Shown: piece by piece, positions 53,138-64,000 of the stretch | How the letters are laid out: the number at the start of each line of letters is the position of its first letter | Position numbering within the stretch: the first letter of the stretch is position 1 | Source of the DNA: Ilyonectria destructans | Taxonomy: Eukaryota; Ascomycota; Sordariomycetes; Hypocreales; Nectriaceae | DNA length: 64,000 nucleotides | Assembly: GCA_020740775.1 (NCBI GenBank) | Contig: JAHEWK010000009.1 | Coordinates: 1,426,001 to 1,490,000 of the forward strand | Reading direction: 5' to 3' | Position numbers and translations under genes: made by a program | The notes under the pieces: generated by a model | Told to the model about the DNA's origin: nothing | Databases searched by the model: none | Seen by the model: the letters and a program-made list of their open reading frames with translations, nothing else

Positions 53138-54246
53138 TGCCGTTTTATTTGAACGATTCGTCTTGATTGATGGGATGTGGTCTTCGCCCTTGGGAAAGGT
53201 ATTTGCTGCGCTTTGGAGCGGGCTACTTTACATACTCCTTGCCCCAGGAAGGCCCTCTGAACATGCCCAAGACGGCAGCCCGAGATGACATACGAGGCCC
53301 CTCCCCCTTCTTCATCCTCCGTCACCACCAATAGGCCAGTCCGAGCCACCACGTCAAGAGCAGCGACAGCGATGACTCCCTCTCTCGCCGTCTCGGATAC
53401 GGTCATAGCAGCTTGTCGTCCCGGGTGGGTGGAGACAGGGAGTGACACGTCACAACACAAACAGGGCTAGAGCTGTCAAGAATAGCAACGCCACAGTAGG
53501 ACAGACAAACTTGGCTGTGTTGAGAAAAGAGGCTTTCTATTGAACGTGAATATGAGGTTATGACATATCATTCATGGCAGATGGCCAAGTAGTCTTCACA
53601 TGAGCTAGCCTGGCGTCCTCCTCAGGTGCATCTTTGCAGACCGCCACTCCTCAAAAGACGTATCTCGCAGCAGCAAGTCCATATCTCCTGGTCTCACTAC
53701 CGCAAAATGGACATGTATCATCAGTTAGCTGTGAACTGGCAGCGAATTCTCCCGGGTTTCCCATGGCTTTTGTGGCGTTGAAGCTAGCTACGCGGTAATA
53801 TTCTACAAGGACCCGCGGGTGAGGGATGACAGAGGAAAGAGATGATCCGAACGGTTCGGCCACACATGCCGTTGGCCGATACCCCGGTGGTCGTGGCGTT
53901 GTTGGCGTTTGCCCGCCAACTCCGGATGCTCTCCCGGCATACTGATTCAAGCTTTGGTGACGACGTTTCGTGAAAAGTTACCAGTCAGTTTCCTGCTACC
54001 GCTAATCCCCTCAACAATTCCCCTTAAGCAATGTCAATCAGAGCCACTGTGATGGGCTCGTTCTGTGCTGTCCGTAAATTCCCCTGTCTGGTCGGTCTGG
54101 TGCTCTGTGCTCTTCATGGACATCCTTTCCCCCACGTCTTGCTTCCTGCTTTCCATCTTGTTCTACCAACGCGATTTTATCTGGATTCTGGAATATATTA
54201 CCTTCTTCTATACTCTTCCACCTATTTTATTCACTTTTCTGGGACA
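53138..54246. other. Intergenic and likely 5' untranslated region
   Basis: No supported ORF on either strand. 54031-54246 is open in frame with the next gene but has the composition of a leader. Confidence 0.45.
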
Positions 54247-56088
54247 ATGAACTCCTCAACTTCAACTCCGCCGTCCGCAACACCGCCAACCCATCAAACT
54301 CCTTCCAACGAACATTTTGCCTCTGCTACAGCCATCACCGATCTCCCCCTCAGGCCCGCTATTCACCCAGACAACATCCAGTGGCCGTCTCTTGGGGGCT
54401 GTGACGAGTGGTGTCTTATGGGACGTCAGCTCCGACGATTCCTCGAAGCCGACCGGTATCATGCCAGCAAGGTTGTCCACGACGACTTCACTTGGATGGA
54501 TAAGTGGTGTCCTGCGTCTCATTGTAGACCTAACGAACCCTGGTTTGGAGAAGGTTGGTTTAGAAGTGATGACATCTTTTACCGTGATCTTGACGCCTGG
54601 AGAGCGGAGATGGCGCGATATGACGAGATGGAAACTGCTCAACAGTTGTTCCAGGAAATGCCACATGGATATGGCATCCACGCCAGTAGCTACAACCAAG
54701 GCCATGTTCAGTTCGACGCTAATAGACCTTCTTCCGCTCCTTCTGACCCTCCTACTGTCTTCACGAGACCCTGGCCGCTCCAGGACAAGGCGAACCACCC
54801 AGCCTCGGAGGACTTGTGTTTCCCAGCTCGCCATCGTTCCGCCAACTCTCTTCCAGAACCACAACTTCTCTCTCGCCACCGTCGAGCGCCCAACAACTCT
54901 TTCGACGGATCTTCACGGGAGCTGGACCTGAGCTTGGCCGAGGCTACCATAGCTAGATCGTCAGCGACTGCGACTCCCACCCGTTCTCGCGGCAAAGGCA
55001 AGTCGCTTCCCTCTCAGGACCGCAGCATCTCTCCTCGTGCGAGACTGCCCGTCCCTGAGGCCAGTACCGCCTCTGGTACACGACGATGGAGCGGCTATCG
55101 CCAGCGAGAGCCTCTTGCCTCGTCTCGCCTTGATAATAGTGACATCAGTCCGGTGTACACTTCTCGAGACGACGACAACGCGTTGCTGAACGACAACACT
55201 GTCGACCACAACCTCACGACGGCCAACGATAATCCCCCTGTCCAAAACTCCCATGTCTATGAGGACGAAGATGAAACTGTTCACCATCTAAGCACGGTGC
55301 AGGCCCGGGTTCGGCACCAGTTGCAGCGACATTTGTCACAGTTCCGATTCAGACAGCACAACAACGACCCCAGTTCCCAGGAAGCCACACCAACCAAAGG
55401 TCCCAACATGACCCGCCGTGGTATGGACTTCAACAATTCCAGAGCTTCCATACTTCAAAGTCAAGGGCACAGTAGTGGAGACCCCGGATCTCAGCATCAG
55501 AAACTGTCACACCCCAACCAGCTCGCCCCTATTGTGGCACCTCAGCCCTCTTGGCAGCCGGAAGAATATCAGTGCTATCTTGACTTCGGTCAGTCACGTC
55601 GAGCCCCGACCAATGCGGATTTTGTACAACTCCAACGACAATATCAGCAGCAACTCCAAATCCAACACCGGGTCTGGCCACACCACAGCCTCACTACTAG
55701 CGGCCTGGGACCGAATGAAAGCCAGTTTGATGAGATTGATCATTGTCAAAGGTCACTCATGCGGCATGGTTATCCCCTGCTAGCCCATTCAAACCTCACT
55801 GGCCATCTGCAACTCCAGTTAAATCCGTTTCATACGGGAGGTCCAGCTCTTCAGCCACCTATCGGCACTGGTCGTCCAGGAAGCCAGGAAGGTATTCAGA
55901 TTGATCCCACATCTTTCCTTCCATCCACTCCTGTCGAGGAGTTTGTCTCTACTCCGGAGACGGCCCCTCTCCAGCGGACTTCTAGTCGGGACGCGAGCAG
56001 GATACATGCTGGCACATCTAACGATTCCGCCCCTGGGCCTGATGAAGAGCCTGCACCATTGGCCTCAATCAACAGTGCCTCGGTCTGA
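54247..56088 (+). CDS. Low-complexity hypothetical protein, 613 aa
   Basis: The frame is open from ATG 54031, but the ATG at 54247 (MNSSTSTPPS, context GGGACAATGAAC) is preferred because the upstream 72 codons are hydrophobic and leader-like. The protein is mostly disordered, rich in Ser, Pro, Asn, Gln and His. One folded-looking N-terminal patch reads WPSLGGCDEWCLMGRQLRRF, then WMDKWCPASHCRPNEPWFGE and WFRSDDIFYRDLDAWRAEM. A Gln-rich stretch (LQRQYQQQLQIQHR) lies near the C-terminus. Single exon. No family recognised; a regulatory or RNA-binding role would be guesswork. Confidence 0.65.
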   Translation: MNSSTSTPPSATPPTHQTPSNEHFASATAITDLPLRPAIHPDNIQWPSLGGCDEWCLMGRQLRRFLEADRYHASKVVHDDFTWMDKWCPASHCRPNEPWFGEGWFRSDDIFYRDLDAWRAEMARYDEMETAQQLFQEMPHGYGIHASSYNQGHVQFDANRPSSAPSDPPTVFTRPWPLQDKANHPASEDLCFPARHRSANSLPEPQLLSRHRRAPNNSFDGSSRELDLSLAEATIARSSATATPTRSRGKGKSLPSQDRSISPRARLPVPEASTASGTRRWSGYRQREPLASSRLDNSDISPVYTSRDDDNALLNDNTVDHNLTTANDNPPVQNSHVYEDEDETVHHLSTVQARVRHQLQRHLSQFRFRQHNNDPSSQEATPTKGPNMTRRGMDFNNSRASILQSQGHSSGDPGSQHQKLSHPNQLAPIVAPQPSWQPEEYQCYLDFGQSRRAPTNADFVQLQRQYQQQLQIQHRVWPHHSLTTSGLGPNESQFDEIDHCQRSLMRHGYPLLAHSNLTGHLQLQLNPFHTGGPALQPPIGTGRPGSQEGIQIDPTSFLPSTPVEEFVSTPETAPLQRTSSRDASRIHAGTSNDSAPGPDEEPAPLASINSASV

Positions 56089-59000
56089 CTCAAGAGTCCC
56101 AGTCAGAAGCTCTACCGTTGAAGGATTGTGTATAAACAACTTAAATACAAGTCGAACTTGGGCATTGGACATTGTAAGGTCATAAAGTGTGTGAGCACGG
56201 TGAAACAGGCAAGCTAGATATCAGACAGGAATGATCTCGTGAGGGAGCGCAAGGGGAGGAGTATGGTAGAGAGTTAATTCTTTTAGTCTGACAGCAAGTA
56301 AATATCATAAGGGGAAATCTTTAGGTGTTCTTTATCACTTGGTTGCACGCCGGCCTTCAGTTTAAGTCTGCAGGCTACCATCGCAGCGGAGCCGTCTCTG
56401 TCTCTGAACCGATACGAAGCTGCGATGGTAGCCTGCAGACTCAGAAGAAATAACGTGTTTAAACGAAAAAAGATATTCCACTCCGGGGCTCCTTGAGTAC
56501 ATGCAATTCTCAGCATACTTTTCGGTCGCCGACTTTCGTTTCCAGGTGGTATGACAACAGTCGGAAGGAACGAACTTCAACCACCATTCTTGTCAAGATT
56601 CGCGATGTAATGCCCATAACCACAGCGTCAAATTTTATCTTCCATACCTCAAGTCCATTCCATCGCTCAGTTCTCGATCCAACCCATATGTGGCAATCAC
56701 ATGTCGTCCTCCATGTCGTTGTCATCCCCGTCGGTCCATGAGTCAAGACGCAGGTAGACAAAATGCTTGGGGAACCCCCTTGGGTTTCTTTGAAACACAT
56801 CTACATATCATCAGCAACATTAAACTGCAGAGGGAAAATAGATGCAGCGGAAGGATTGTACCATGGGGAAAGGCCAATTGGTCTCCGGCTTTCTTCGTCT
56901 GCTGCGCCCGACTCTTTCTTTTCGTCTTCAGTATCCTCTTGCCGGACTTGTTGACAGTTAACTTCGTTGCTATCCACTCCTGCTCCTCCACTTCATCCAT
57001 TATTTTCTCTCTCATTTCGCCCTAAGAGTAGGTGATGGGTCTAAGTGTCAAATTAGCAACAAGTCATTTTGCTCGTAGAACTCCCGACTCCCGAAGAACA
57101 TAGAAACCCCCGCCCTTGGTGAGAAGTTTCAAGGTATTTAGAATCATAGTGGTCGCTTTAAGAAGTCTATTAGTCTTTAAGGCGAAAGAAGGCTTGACTG
57201 GTTCGTTTGGTGTGACGGGGAGCAACACTCGGTATCTAGAGAATTAGAGTAGGCTCGCTCAGGAGGTTCAGCTCTGCCGATGAAAAGAAGAAAATGAATG
57301 AGCAACTCTCGTAGTTGTTAAAACTATTTTATCAGAAGCTCTAGATATGGGAAGTAGCAAGGCTATGAGTAGGGGAATAAAGACACTCTGCCTCTACGAT
57401 GTTTGACCGCGCGATGACCCGAGAAACCCTTGTTGATAACCACCGTGGCAATGGTTGAAAGCTGCGAGGTTGCTTCAGTCACCTATCTACGGCAACAAAT
57501 TACACCTCTTTAGGTTCCGAACTGTTTTCCCACCAATACCATTCTTAATGAACCTCGCCGCATATCCTCATTTACTTAGATAACCTCCTAACTTTTGCAG
57601 GTAACGCAACCTTCATTACCAACATTTACCGCCGATTCGAGGTCCACCTCCCTCCGTATTTCCAGGTGAGATTCATCGCATGCCCAGCGACTTTTGTCTG
57701 CACACCCACATTCAAGCCAACAAAATCGAAAAACAACACACTATACATTATGTATTCCAAAATTATATGGTGTTGTGCCGGGATTAATGGCTAAGAACGC
57801 AAGGAGATGTGACTCACGAAGTCATCCGATGCCGCTGGTCTGACATGAAGCAGCCTGACGGAATCTGAGAGCGACTAAAATGGGGGATTGTTTGTCTACA
57901 TCGGGAGCCCGCTATCTATGGCACAGAATCTTTTGAAGCTTTCTGTGTGGTCAGCGATTGCTCAGGTATGCCTGAGAAGCTCATTGCGCTCCGTTGGGTG
58001 CCTGACTTGGATGCATTCTACTCCACTCGGACTCTGATCTCCTTGTATTTCTCGGGAAAGGAGGAAACTTATAACCCGTTTTTTCGGCGTCAACGCTTTT
58101 GATCAGTCGATCTTGGTCCGTTGTAACAACCATTCACTCCTCCGAACGGGTCTCGCCAACATATCTAAGCACCTTGCTTTCACTGTCCTGATGCCACTCT
58201 CCCGTCGCTCCCGGTCCATGACCAATACTCCTATCCCTGCTTCGTTCAATAAGGTTCGAGAATCTGGAGGCTGGAAGAGCCATACGCTTGAACTTCTCTG
58301 CGAATACCTCCCTAAATCGAGAGTATGTCCTCTCCTTTCCATCAACTTTATGTAGGCAAATTTAACATTCCCTCAGATTTGTTACCCAAGGTCCCTCATC
58401 CACCTCGCTTTCGTCATGGAGAATGATCGTACAATCTCGGCAATAATGCGCAACCTCATCAAACGACTGGATCTGGCCACTGTTTCCCTGATTTTATTGT
58501 GTTTTCTTTTTTTTTCTTTGGCTCAGACCATGTCGCGGGTATTCAGACTACCGAATGTCTTATCCGGAGCATTTTTGTGATCTTTTACTTTGACCTGCAG
58601 GCGGCAGTTGTGACCTTCACTGTGTGGAATACCGGGTTGGTCATCAGTGAAGCGATCACGCATGTGTCTGATTGAACGAGAGGGTGCCCGTGAAAATCGC
58701 TTACACTACTTTGGTACCGATGCGCATTCATAATCTTGCAAGTTCAAAGGCGTGAAGATTGAGCAACGTAGCTTTTACTCTTATTCGGCCACCGGAAACA
58801 GCGCAACCTCTCGTGCACACTCAGCCTAAGCTCCCTAACTCCTCTTGGAGTTCCAAATAAAAGTGACATAACTTACATCGATATCTATACCTAAGTGGTT
58901 GACAGCTGCTTGGTCATCTTATCTAAGTGCACTCTCCCTCCTCTCAAGCCGTTGTGAGCTTACGCTGTATGTAGCGAAGCCGATTCCAATTCAAGACTAC

Positions 59001-61253
59001 CATCTAAGCACCTTGTATCAATAGGAAACGTCATGTGAAGCACAAGCTTAGTATCGTTCTTGGCGGTGGCAACATCTTCCTCGTCCGCAAGCTTTGGAAC
59101 TCGTCGAAAATGCAAAATTCGGTAAAAGCCAGGGTTCTGATTGGTCACTTTGATATGCTTCTTGTCCGCGTCCGTGGTGGTTCGCATTAGGTAACGATTT
59201 CAGGAATATCGACGGTCCTATTAATATAAAGCTAACGTATTTAATTAATCTAATTCAGGGGAATAATCTGTTGCATAGCAAATTCACATCTTTGGAGGTA
59301 TGAGGTTACAAGTCTTTACGCCGTGCCACGAGACTCGGCGAGGACAATGTTTCGTTTACCTTGCCAAGGGTCTAAAACTACAGTACGAACATTTGAATTG
59401 AAGAGAAAAGATGAGCAAGCGGTAGTAAGGTTAGACGATATCTTTCATAAGTTAGAATAGACGTGGTGGTGGTGGATTGGTCTCAGGTTAAATCCCACTA
59501 TCCTTCGTCAATTTCGCTGGCGAAAGTGCCCGAATTTGCAAAACCACGTAAGCAAAACAACTGTGTTCTCAAGGTTTTATTTTCGGAGGGATCGCTTAAT
59601 CGCTGCATACGCCTCCTGGATGACGATGTAAGGACGGTGTACTTGGAGAATAAACACAATGATGCGGCGGTAAGCCTATGCGAAATCCATATCAGAGTGG
59701 GAGAGAGTCTTGCGGGTAGCAATCTACTTATAAACACACACGCCGTCTAGAAAGTAATTTCGAAGGTACCAAGCGCTAGTAAATAGAAGGACTGTGATGG
59801 AACCAAAGAAGAAGTTTAATGGAGATGAACTACCTCCAGTAGGGGAGCGGAGAATACAATAGCCAATGACGAACAGGTTTTGTCTGTTCCTTACGTTGCT
59901 CTCGTGGCTTGACGTCTCTTCTCTCCACTTCGAGGCGTAGGTCACTTCGAGGTCTGGGTGATATGTAACGGACAACTAGGAATGTTGCCAATGAACCGCG
60001 GGACGATACTGCGTGGGGTAGATAAGGTAGGTTATAGGTGATGATGCATGCGTTGGAGATAGCATCCGAGGGATGGTGATGGAACGTAAGCAATAGTAGA
60101 TTCACTGAAAAAGGCCCTGCATTTGTTTACTGCTTCCACTGGATTCCTGGTCTGTAAAACTTGCAATCCGGTCTTTAGCTCATCTCGTCGGGCGCAGGTT
60201 GTTTATTATTGTCATACCCAGAATCCAGTAATTGCGGGCGCTCAGAATGTGACCAACGCCGTCACAGCAAACATCCTCCGCCGAAGCACAGACGCCCAAA
60301 GGCAGCATATGGAGCATCTGATAAATTATTCCTCCAGTATCGCCGTACAGTGGAAGTAGAGCGTTTTTCTACAATTAGGCAAGTCAAAATTGCGTCAATT
60401 GTCGTTAAACTAGAATGCCCCCAACGGTCTCATCCCAAGCACAAAGACGATGGTGCCGCTTTGCCATCACGCTTGATTGCCTTAGACCAGCTAGGCGCAT
60501 GACTCTATTTTCCTCCACTTATGTAGCAAACACGGCATATAAGAGATGTCCTGCATTCTCACCTATTGGCGAAATGCACTGGTTGCTTCGTCGGATGGTG
60601 ACCGGGAGGAACAAGAAGCATCGAGGCGACCCTTCTTCTATCGCCCAACTCCAAAGCATTGTTAGCGATCGGGAACGGGTATTTTCTTGGGCACATTAAC
60701 CGTTGGTACAGGTCGGTGCGCTCAATCGAAGGCCAAGCCAAGTCTAAGAAAGTCCAGTGTTAAGAAGGCTGGAATGCAACGATAATCTCAAGCCTGCGGT
60801 CGCATATCCGAATAAGTGTCACGAGAACAAAAGAAGAATGGGCAAGGGGTGCAAGGCTATAACAAGTTCAATATACCCTACGATGTCTTCAATCGATCTT
60901 TAAGCTGCCCGGTGCAGACTTTGGCTTCGTTCTCTTGACGGTCGCCCGGAACGCATCACTAAACTGCCGTGGGGTCGTGCAGTTTGCCGTATCAGCACTG
61001 AGCCAGCGACGCCATATTCTCACCTAGGATAAGCCCTGCCTTCCTGGTCCTCATTTTTCTCATAGAGCCAGTCGAGCCAGTCGAACCCAAGGGTCCTCTC
61101 TGTCAGCTGTCGCCTTTACACCATTGGATATGAGCTTTTGGTGACCGGGCGATTCAGACCTCGACCGTCTTAAACATTCGAAATACATCCACGTTTCCAT
61201 GCCGTCTTGTCGTTTTGCATGTTTTCCACGCTTTATATTACAGAGATCTAACC
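56089..61253. other. Long gene-poor region (about 5.2 kb)
   Basis: No ORF here exceeds 100 codons with an ATG and a recognisable domain, and no obvious splice chain was found. A 75-codon minus frame (58960-59187) and a 95-codon plus frame lacking ATG (59463-59750) read protein-like but have no support. The perfect inverted repeat at 56365-56441 lies in the left part. Confidence 0.5.
56365..56441. repeat. Perfect 23-bp inverted repeat with 31-nt spacer
   Basis: Positions 56365-56387 and 56419-56441 are exact reverse complements, beginning AGTCTGCAGG and ending CCTGCAGACT. The spacer is 56388-56418. A transcript would form a strong hairpin. No gene overlaps it. It may be a small-RNA precursor, a transcription-termination structure for the 54-56 kb gene (about 280 bp downstream of its stop), or a foldback element. 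Confidence 0.85.
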
Positions 61254-61451
61254 ATGATGACAGTCGCTGAATCAGACGCCGACTCCCAGCAGATGGTGAA
61301 ATCCTTCAACTTCACCCCCTCGCAATCCATGACAGCGTTCTACCTCGCTCCTCGCCACACAGTTGCTCCAAAAATTGGCGTCTTGTCAGACAGATCTCAC
61401 GAATGTGCAATCTTCCGGGCGTGCAACCCGTCCGCCAAAGTAAGCAATTAA
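61254..61451 (+). CDS. Possible first exon or short hypothetical ORF, 65 aa
   Basis: ATG at 61254 in a good context (CTAACCATGATG) gives MMTVAESDADSQQMVKSFNF, then APKIGVLSDRSHECAIFRAC. A GTAAGC donor-like site lies right before the stop (CCAAAGTAAGC), so this could be the first exon of a spliced gene, but no convincing second exon was found. It may be a fragment. Confidence 0.3.
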   Translation: MMTVAESDADSQQMVKSFNFTPSQSMTAFYLAPRHTVAPKIGVLSDRSHECAIFRACNPSAKVSN

Positions 61452-61897
61452 ATTCACGGCAAAGTGCTCAAGAGTGCCGGTTCACGCCACAAGGAGGGGT
61501 CACCTTTAGCTTTCCCGCCAACACGCTGACATTGCAAATGACTGGACTGTCTACCTAGTGGCGTACAGAGGTTTAGGCAGCATTCCGAATTAAAGGCTAC
61601 ATGATGTCTTAGCATTACGCAAAGTGCTCGTCATTTTGATTTCGGAAAACCAAGACGAGATGAGTATCGAAAGATATAAAGAACGGCCACGTCTCAGCCT
61701 TTGAGCCAGGTCTTGACCAGTGTCCACATCACCAGTGCCAAGAGTCTCTAAGTCGGAAATTCGTTGATCCCACTCGCACCTTCATTCTTTACGCCGTTTA
61801 GGCAATTGATCACAACGCAAGTCATTGAAAGTGGAAAACTTTCATTCCATCAGCCAAACTCATTCATCCACCATCGGAGACTCCATACATCATCACC
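61452..61897. other. Intergenic; promoter of the YCII-like gene
   Basis: No supported ORF. Confidence 0.45.
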
Positions 61898-62344
61898 ATG
61901 CCTCGGTATATGCTCCTCATCAAGGCTTCTTCTGAGGCGGAATCCGATATTGCGGCTCCCGAGACGTTTGAGGAGATGGCTACCTTCAATGAGCAACTGA
62001 ACGCGGCTGGTGTTCTTCTTGGTGGAGAAGGCTTCCGCCCGACTGCCGTGGAGGGCTTTCGCATCAAGTACTCACCCACCTCCCCTGCAGAGGTAACCAA
62101 TGGCCCCTTTGACGTTGAGAAGGAGACGCATGTGTGTGGGTGGTGGATTCTAAAGACGAAAGATGCAGAGGAAGCTCTGGGCTGGGCGAAGAAGATTCCT
62201 TTCAAAGATGGCGAGGTTGTGATGCGGAGGATTGCAGAGATGGAGGACTTTGGTGATAATGTAACTGAAGAGGTAAAGGACAGAGAGAACAAGTTGATGA
62301 AGGAGGCAGAAAGAAGGGCTCGGGGGGGTCGAAGCTCAAACTGA
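61898..62344 (+). CDS. YCII/DGPF-domain protein
   Basis: Single exon, 148 aa, ATG at 61898 in context CACCATGCC. The start MPRYMLLIKASSEAE matches the beta-strand opening of YCII-related/DGPF proteins. ATFNEQLNAAGVLLGGEGF is the typical helix and 'L' segment, and VTNGPFDVEKETHVCGWWIL corresponds to the DGPF motif (here NGPF). It continues AEEALGWAKKIPFKDGEVVM. The fold is a ferredoxin-like dimer; many are of unknown activity and some act on small aromatic substrates. The C-terminal tail is charged. Gene intact; no partner gene nearby. Confidence 0.88.
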   Translation: MPRYMLLIKASSEAESDIAAPETFEEMATFNEQLNAAGVLLGGEGFRPTAVEGFRIKYSPTSPAEVTNGPFDVEKETHVCGWWILKTKDAEEALGWAKKIPFKDGEVVMRRIAEMEDFGDNVTEEVKDRENKLMKEAERRARGGRSSN

Positions 62345-62725
62345 AGGAATTAAGTGACCGTTAGGTTGATTGTATGTGTATGGAGTAGGACAAGGGCTGA
62401 GGTGTGTTAGCTAAACAGAGCAGTGAGAAACAAACGCTTTATTTCAAGAATTTACTATGAGGTGGAATACATGCTCCCAATATAACATCCCCGCCCTGCT
62501 TGCACGGATTTGATTCCGCCAGGAAAGGTAGTTACACCATCAATGATTTATGGAGGAGTCACTTTTAGGGCGGCATCGGCTCGAGCAAGGTCTAGGGCAC
62601 ATGCCACCCGTCAGCCGTTAGCAGTTATATGGATGGTTGATGAGGAAGAAATTCAGACAGGAGAAGATTACAGCCCGCGCCATGTTGCCAGCCTTTAATA
62701 AAGCCACATATTCTTAGACACAGTG
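62345..62725. other. Intergenic, nothing recognised
   Basis: Precedes the rRNA-like fragment; no 5.8S or ITS sequence was recognised here. Confidence 0.45.
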
Positions 62726-62802
62726 CCTGCTGAATTTAAGCATATCAATAAGGGGAGGAAAGGAAACCAACAGGGATTGCGGGAGTAACGGCTGGGGCGC
62801 AA
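62726..62802 (+). rRNA. Degenerate 28S rRNA 5'-end fragment
   Basis: The sequence CTGCTGAATTTAAGCATATC, then AATAAGGGGAGGAAAGGAAA and CCAACAGGGATTGC, matches from memory the highly conserved start of fungal large-subunit rRNA, with several substitutions including C-to-T in GAACTTAAGC. Similarity fades by about 62802. It is far too short and altered to be functional, and no rDNA repeat surrounds it. Confidence 0.8.
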
Positions 62803-63099
62803 CTAATACGAGATGCAATGCATTTCACTCCCACGCCTTCATCATGTCTTGCTTCAAAATACATTTAAAAAATCAGACACAACTAATTAGGAATTCGGGG
62901 CCTTTATCAAAGCAGCCAACATTGAACTTGATATTATTGTTGCGGAAAAGATGGCACATGAAGACCCGATCGTCACACCTTACCAAGGGCCAAATAGCGT
63001 GTGACTAGAGAGCTGAGAGCGAAGGCCGCCGTTCCTCAATTGCTGAAGCCATCTCACCCGAACACCATCACCACGCACGTATCAACTACATGATTCAAA
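62803..63099. other. Intergenic
   Basis: Leader of the right-edge gene. Nothing else recognised. Confidence 0.4.
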
Positions 63100-64000
63100 A
63101 TGACGCGCCCAGACGGCAGCAAAATGGCAGAGGCATGGCGCCAGACAGACAGCGCTCAGACACGCAGTGCGGCCATCGCGACTTTCGGCAAGGCGCTCCG
63201 GCGCGGGGATCGGTTCGGGCCGATGTGGGACGCCGTGGGCGGGGCCGCCGGACTCGCCAGCTTGATGGCCGAGTTTAGTGTGCGAGACGTGCGTGCCGTG
63301 TGCTGGTAGTTGGGATGCACAGCGTCGGCCGAGAAGGCAAGACCCGAGAGGCGTGCGGCGCTTGGTGAGCTAGTGAGGCTGCTTTACGACGAGTCGAGCG
63401 ACCAACGGCCGCTGAGGCCATTCTACCAGAATATCATCCCAGCGTGCAGCCTGGAGGTGGTGCAGGAATGGGAGGATAAACGAAACGTCGACTGGACTAC
63501 TTCGCAGAACAAGCGACTGTTCTATGGTCATCGTCATCTATACGAGAGCAAATTTCTCGGCGATATATTTTCGCCTGACGCCGGCGACTCGACGTTTGAG
63601 ACGGAGAAGACCCTGTTTTGCGGCAACTTGCTATTCTGTGAAGAGATTTTACAAACGCTTATCACTAAAGAAGGCCATCCTCGGATCCCCGATGACTTCA
63701 TGAGTGCGTTCGCCATGCCGCTGCTCAAGCGCATGCTTAAGAGCAGGTTCAATGAGGAGACGCGGAACAAGTTTCTGGACCTTGTGGTGCAGTGTCTGCA
63801 GAAGCATGTAGACCTTCTGGCGGCTCAGCTAAATCTCTGGAAAGGTGGATTGATTCAGTATGTCATTCAGCGGTGGAATGATGCGCCAACGAGCAGTACG
63901 GAGCAGCTGAGGGCATACTTGGTACAGCTAGTAGGCTTCCTCCCAACTAAAAAACGACCGCTCAGTTTGAACTCTATCCACCAAGCCATTCTCTCGCCCC
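63100..64000 (+). pseudogene. Large hypothetical protein, in-frame stop, 3' partial
   Basis: ATG at 63100 gives MTRPDGSKMAEAWRQTDSAQ and FGPMWDAVGGAAGLASLMAE, the opening I associate with a large fungal family of unknown function. TAG at 63307-63309 interrupts the frame (after AVCW), yet the same frame is then open for more than 690 nt to the window edge with protein-like sequence: RPLRPFYQNIIPACSLEVVQ, TTSQNKRLFYGHRHLYESKF, DDFMSAFAMPLLKRMLKSRF and KGGLIQYVIQRWNDAP. No intron of normal size and signals was found that would remove the stop. It is probably a nonsense-mutated copy; a sequencing error is possible. No catalytic motif recognised. Confidence 0.6.

Noticed and set aside
59463..59750. 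95-codon plus frame with protein-like composition
   Set aside because: It has no ATG and no splice partner; insufficient support.
1..64000. CRISPR arrays, bacterial operons, ribosome-binding sites
   Set aside because: The window is eukaryotic with spliceosomal introns; no regular short-repeat/spacer array was seen.

Overview
The window is nuclear DNA of a filamentous ascomycete (Pezizomycotina, most likely Sordariomycetes; genus not resolved). Reasons: single-gene transcription units on both strands, short GT-AG introns of about 46 to 98 nt (several with visible CTAAC/CTAAT branch sites), a HET-domain gene, a Zn2Cys6 regulator, fungal-type transporters, and a Tc1-family transposon with changes typical of repeat-induced point mutation (RIP). 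All spliced models below keep frame across every exon.

Layout. 0-10 kb: the 3' part of an isochorismatase-type hydrolase, an interrupted tRNA gene, a HET-domain pseudogene with two in-frame stops, a Git1/Pho84-type transporter and a five-exon APC amino-acid/GABA-type permease. 10-17.3 kb: a 199-bp MITE-like element with 44-bp terminal inverted repeats, a five-exon predicted signal-anchored protein of unknown function, and a six-exon Zn2Cys6 transcription factor whose zinc cluster is spread over three exons, one of only 20 nt. 18-26 kb: a SnoaL-like protein, a Gfo/Idh/MocA oxidoreductase and a 14-TM-type MFS exporter; with the regulator these could be a small co-regulated pathway, although no backbone synthase is present. 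The oxidoreductase carries the most striking feature of the window: a 1410-bp RIP-damaged Tc1 (DD34E) transposon inserted exactly in the 5' splice donor of a 50-nt intron.

26-41 kb: a 1074-aa single-exon protein I do not recognise, an ankyrin-repeat protein, a secreted alanine-rich protein, a PD-(D/E)XK nuclease-like protein between two AT-rich tracts, and a secreted S10 serine carboxypeptidase. 41-50 kb is gene-poor, with a two-exon coiled-coil protein, weak small ORFs and a 449-aa unknown. 50-56 kb: an Ulp1-like (C48) cysteine-protease pseudogene with two in-frame stops, a clear tRNA-Ser(CGA) with Pol III terminator, and a low-complexity 600+ aa protein. 56-62 kb is almost gene-free but holds a perfect 23-bp inverted repeat. 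62-64 kb: a YCII/DGPF-domain protein, a degenerate fragment of the 28S rRNA 5' end, and the start of a large hypothetical gene with an in-frame stop, running off the right edge.

Three protein genes (HET, C48 protease, right-edge gene) are open over long distances except for isolated stop codons that keep frame. Each of these stops can be explained by a C-to-T or G-to-A transition, as expected from RIP or decay, but sequencing error cannot be excluded from one sequence.
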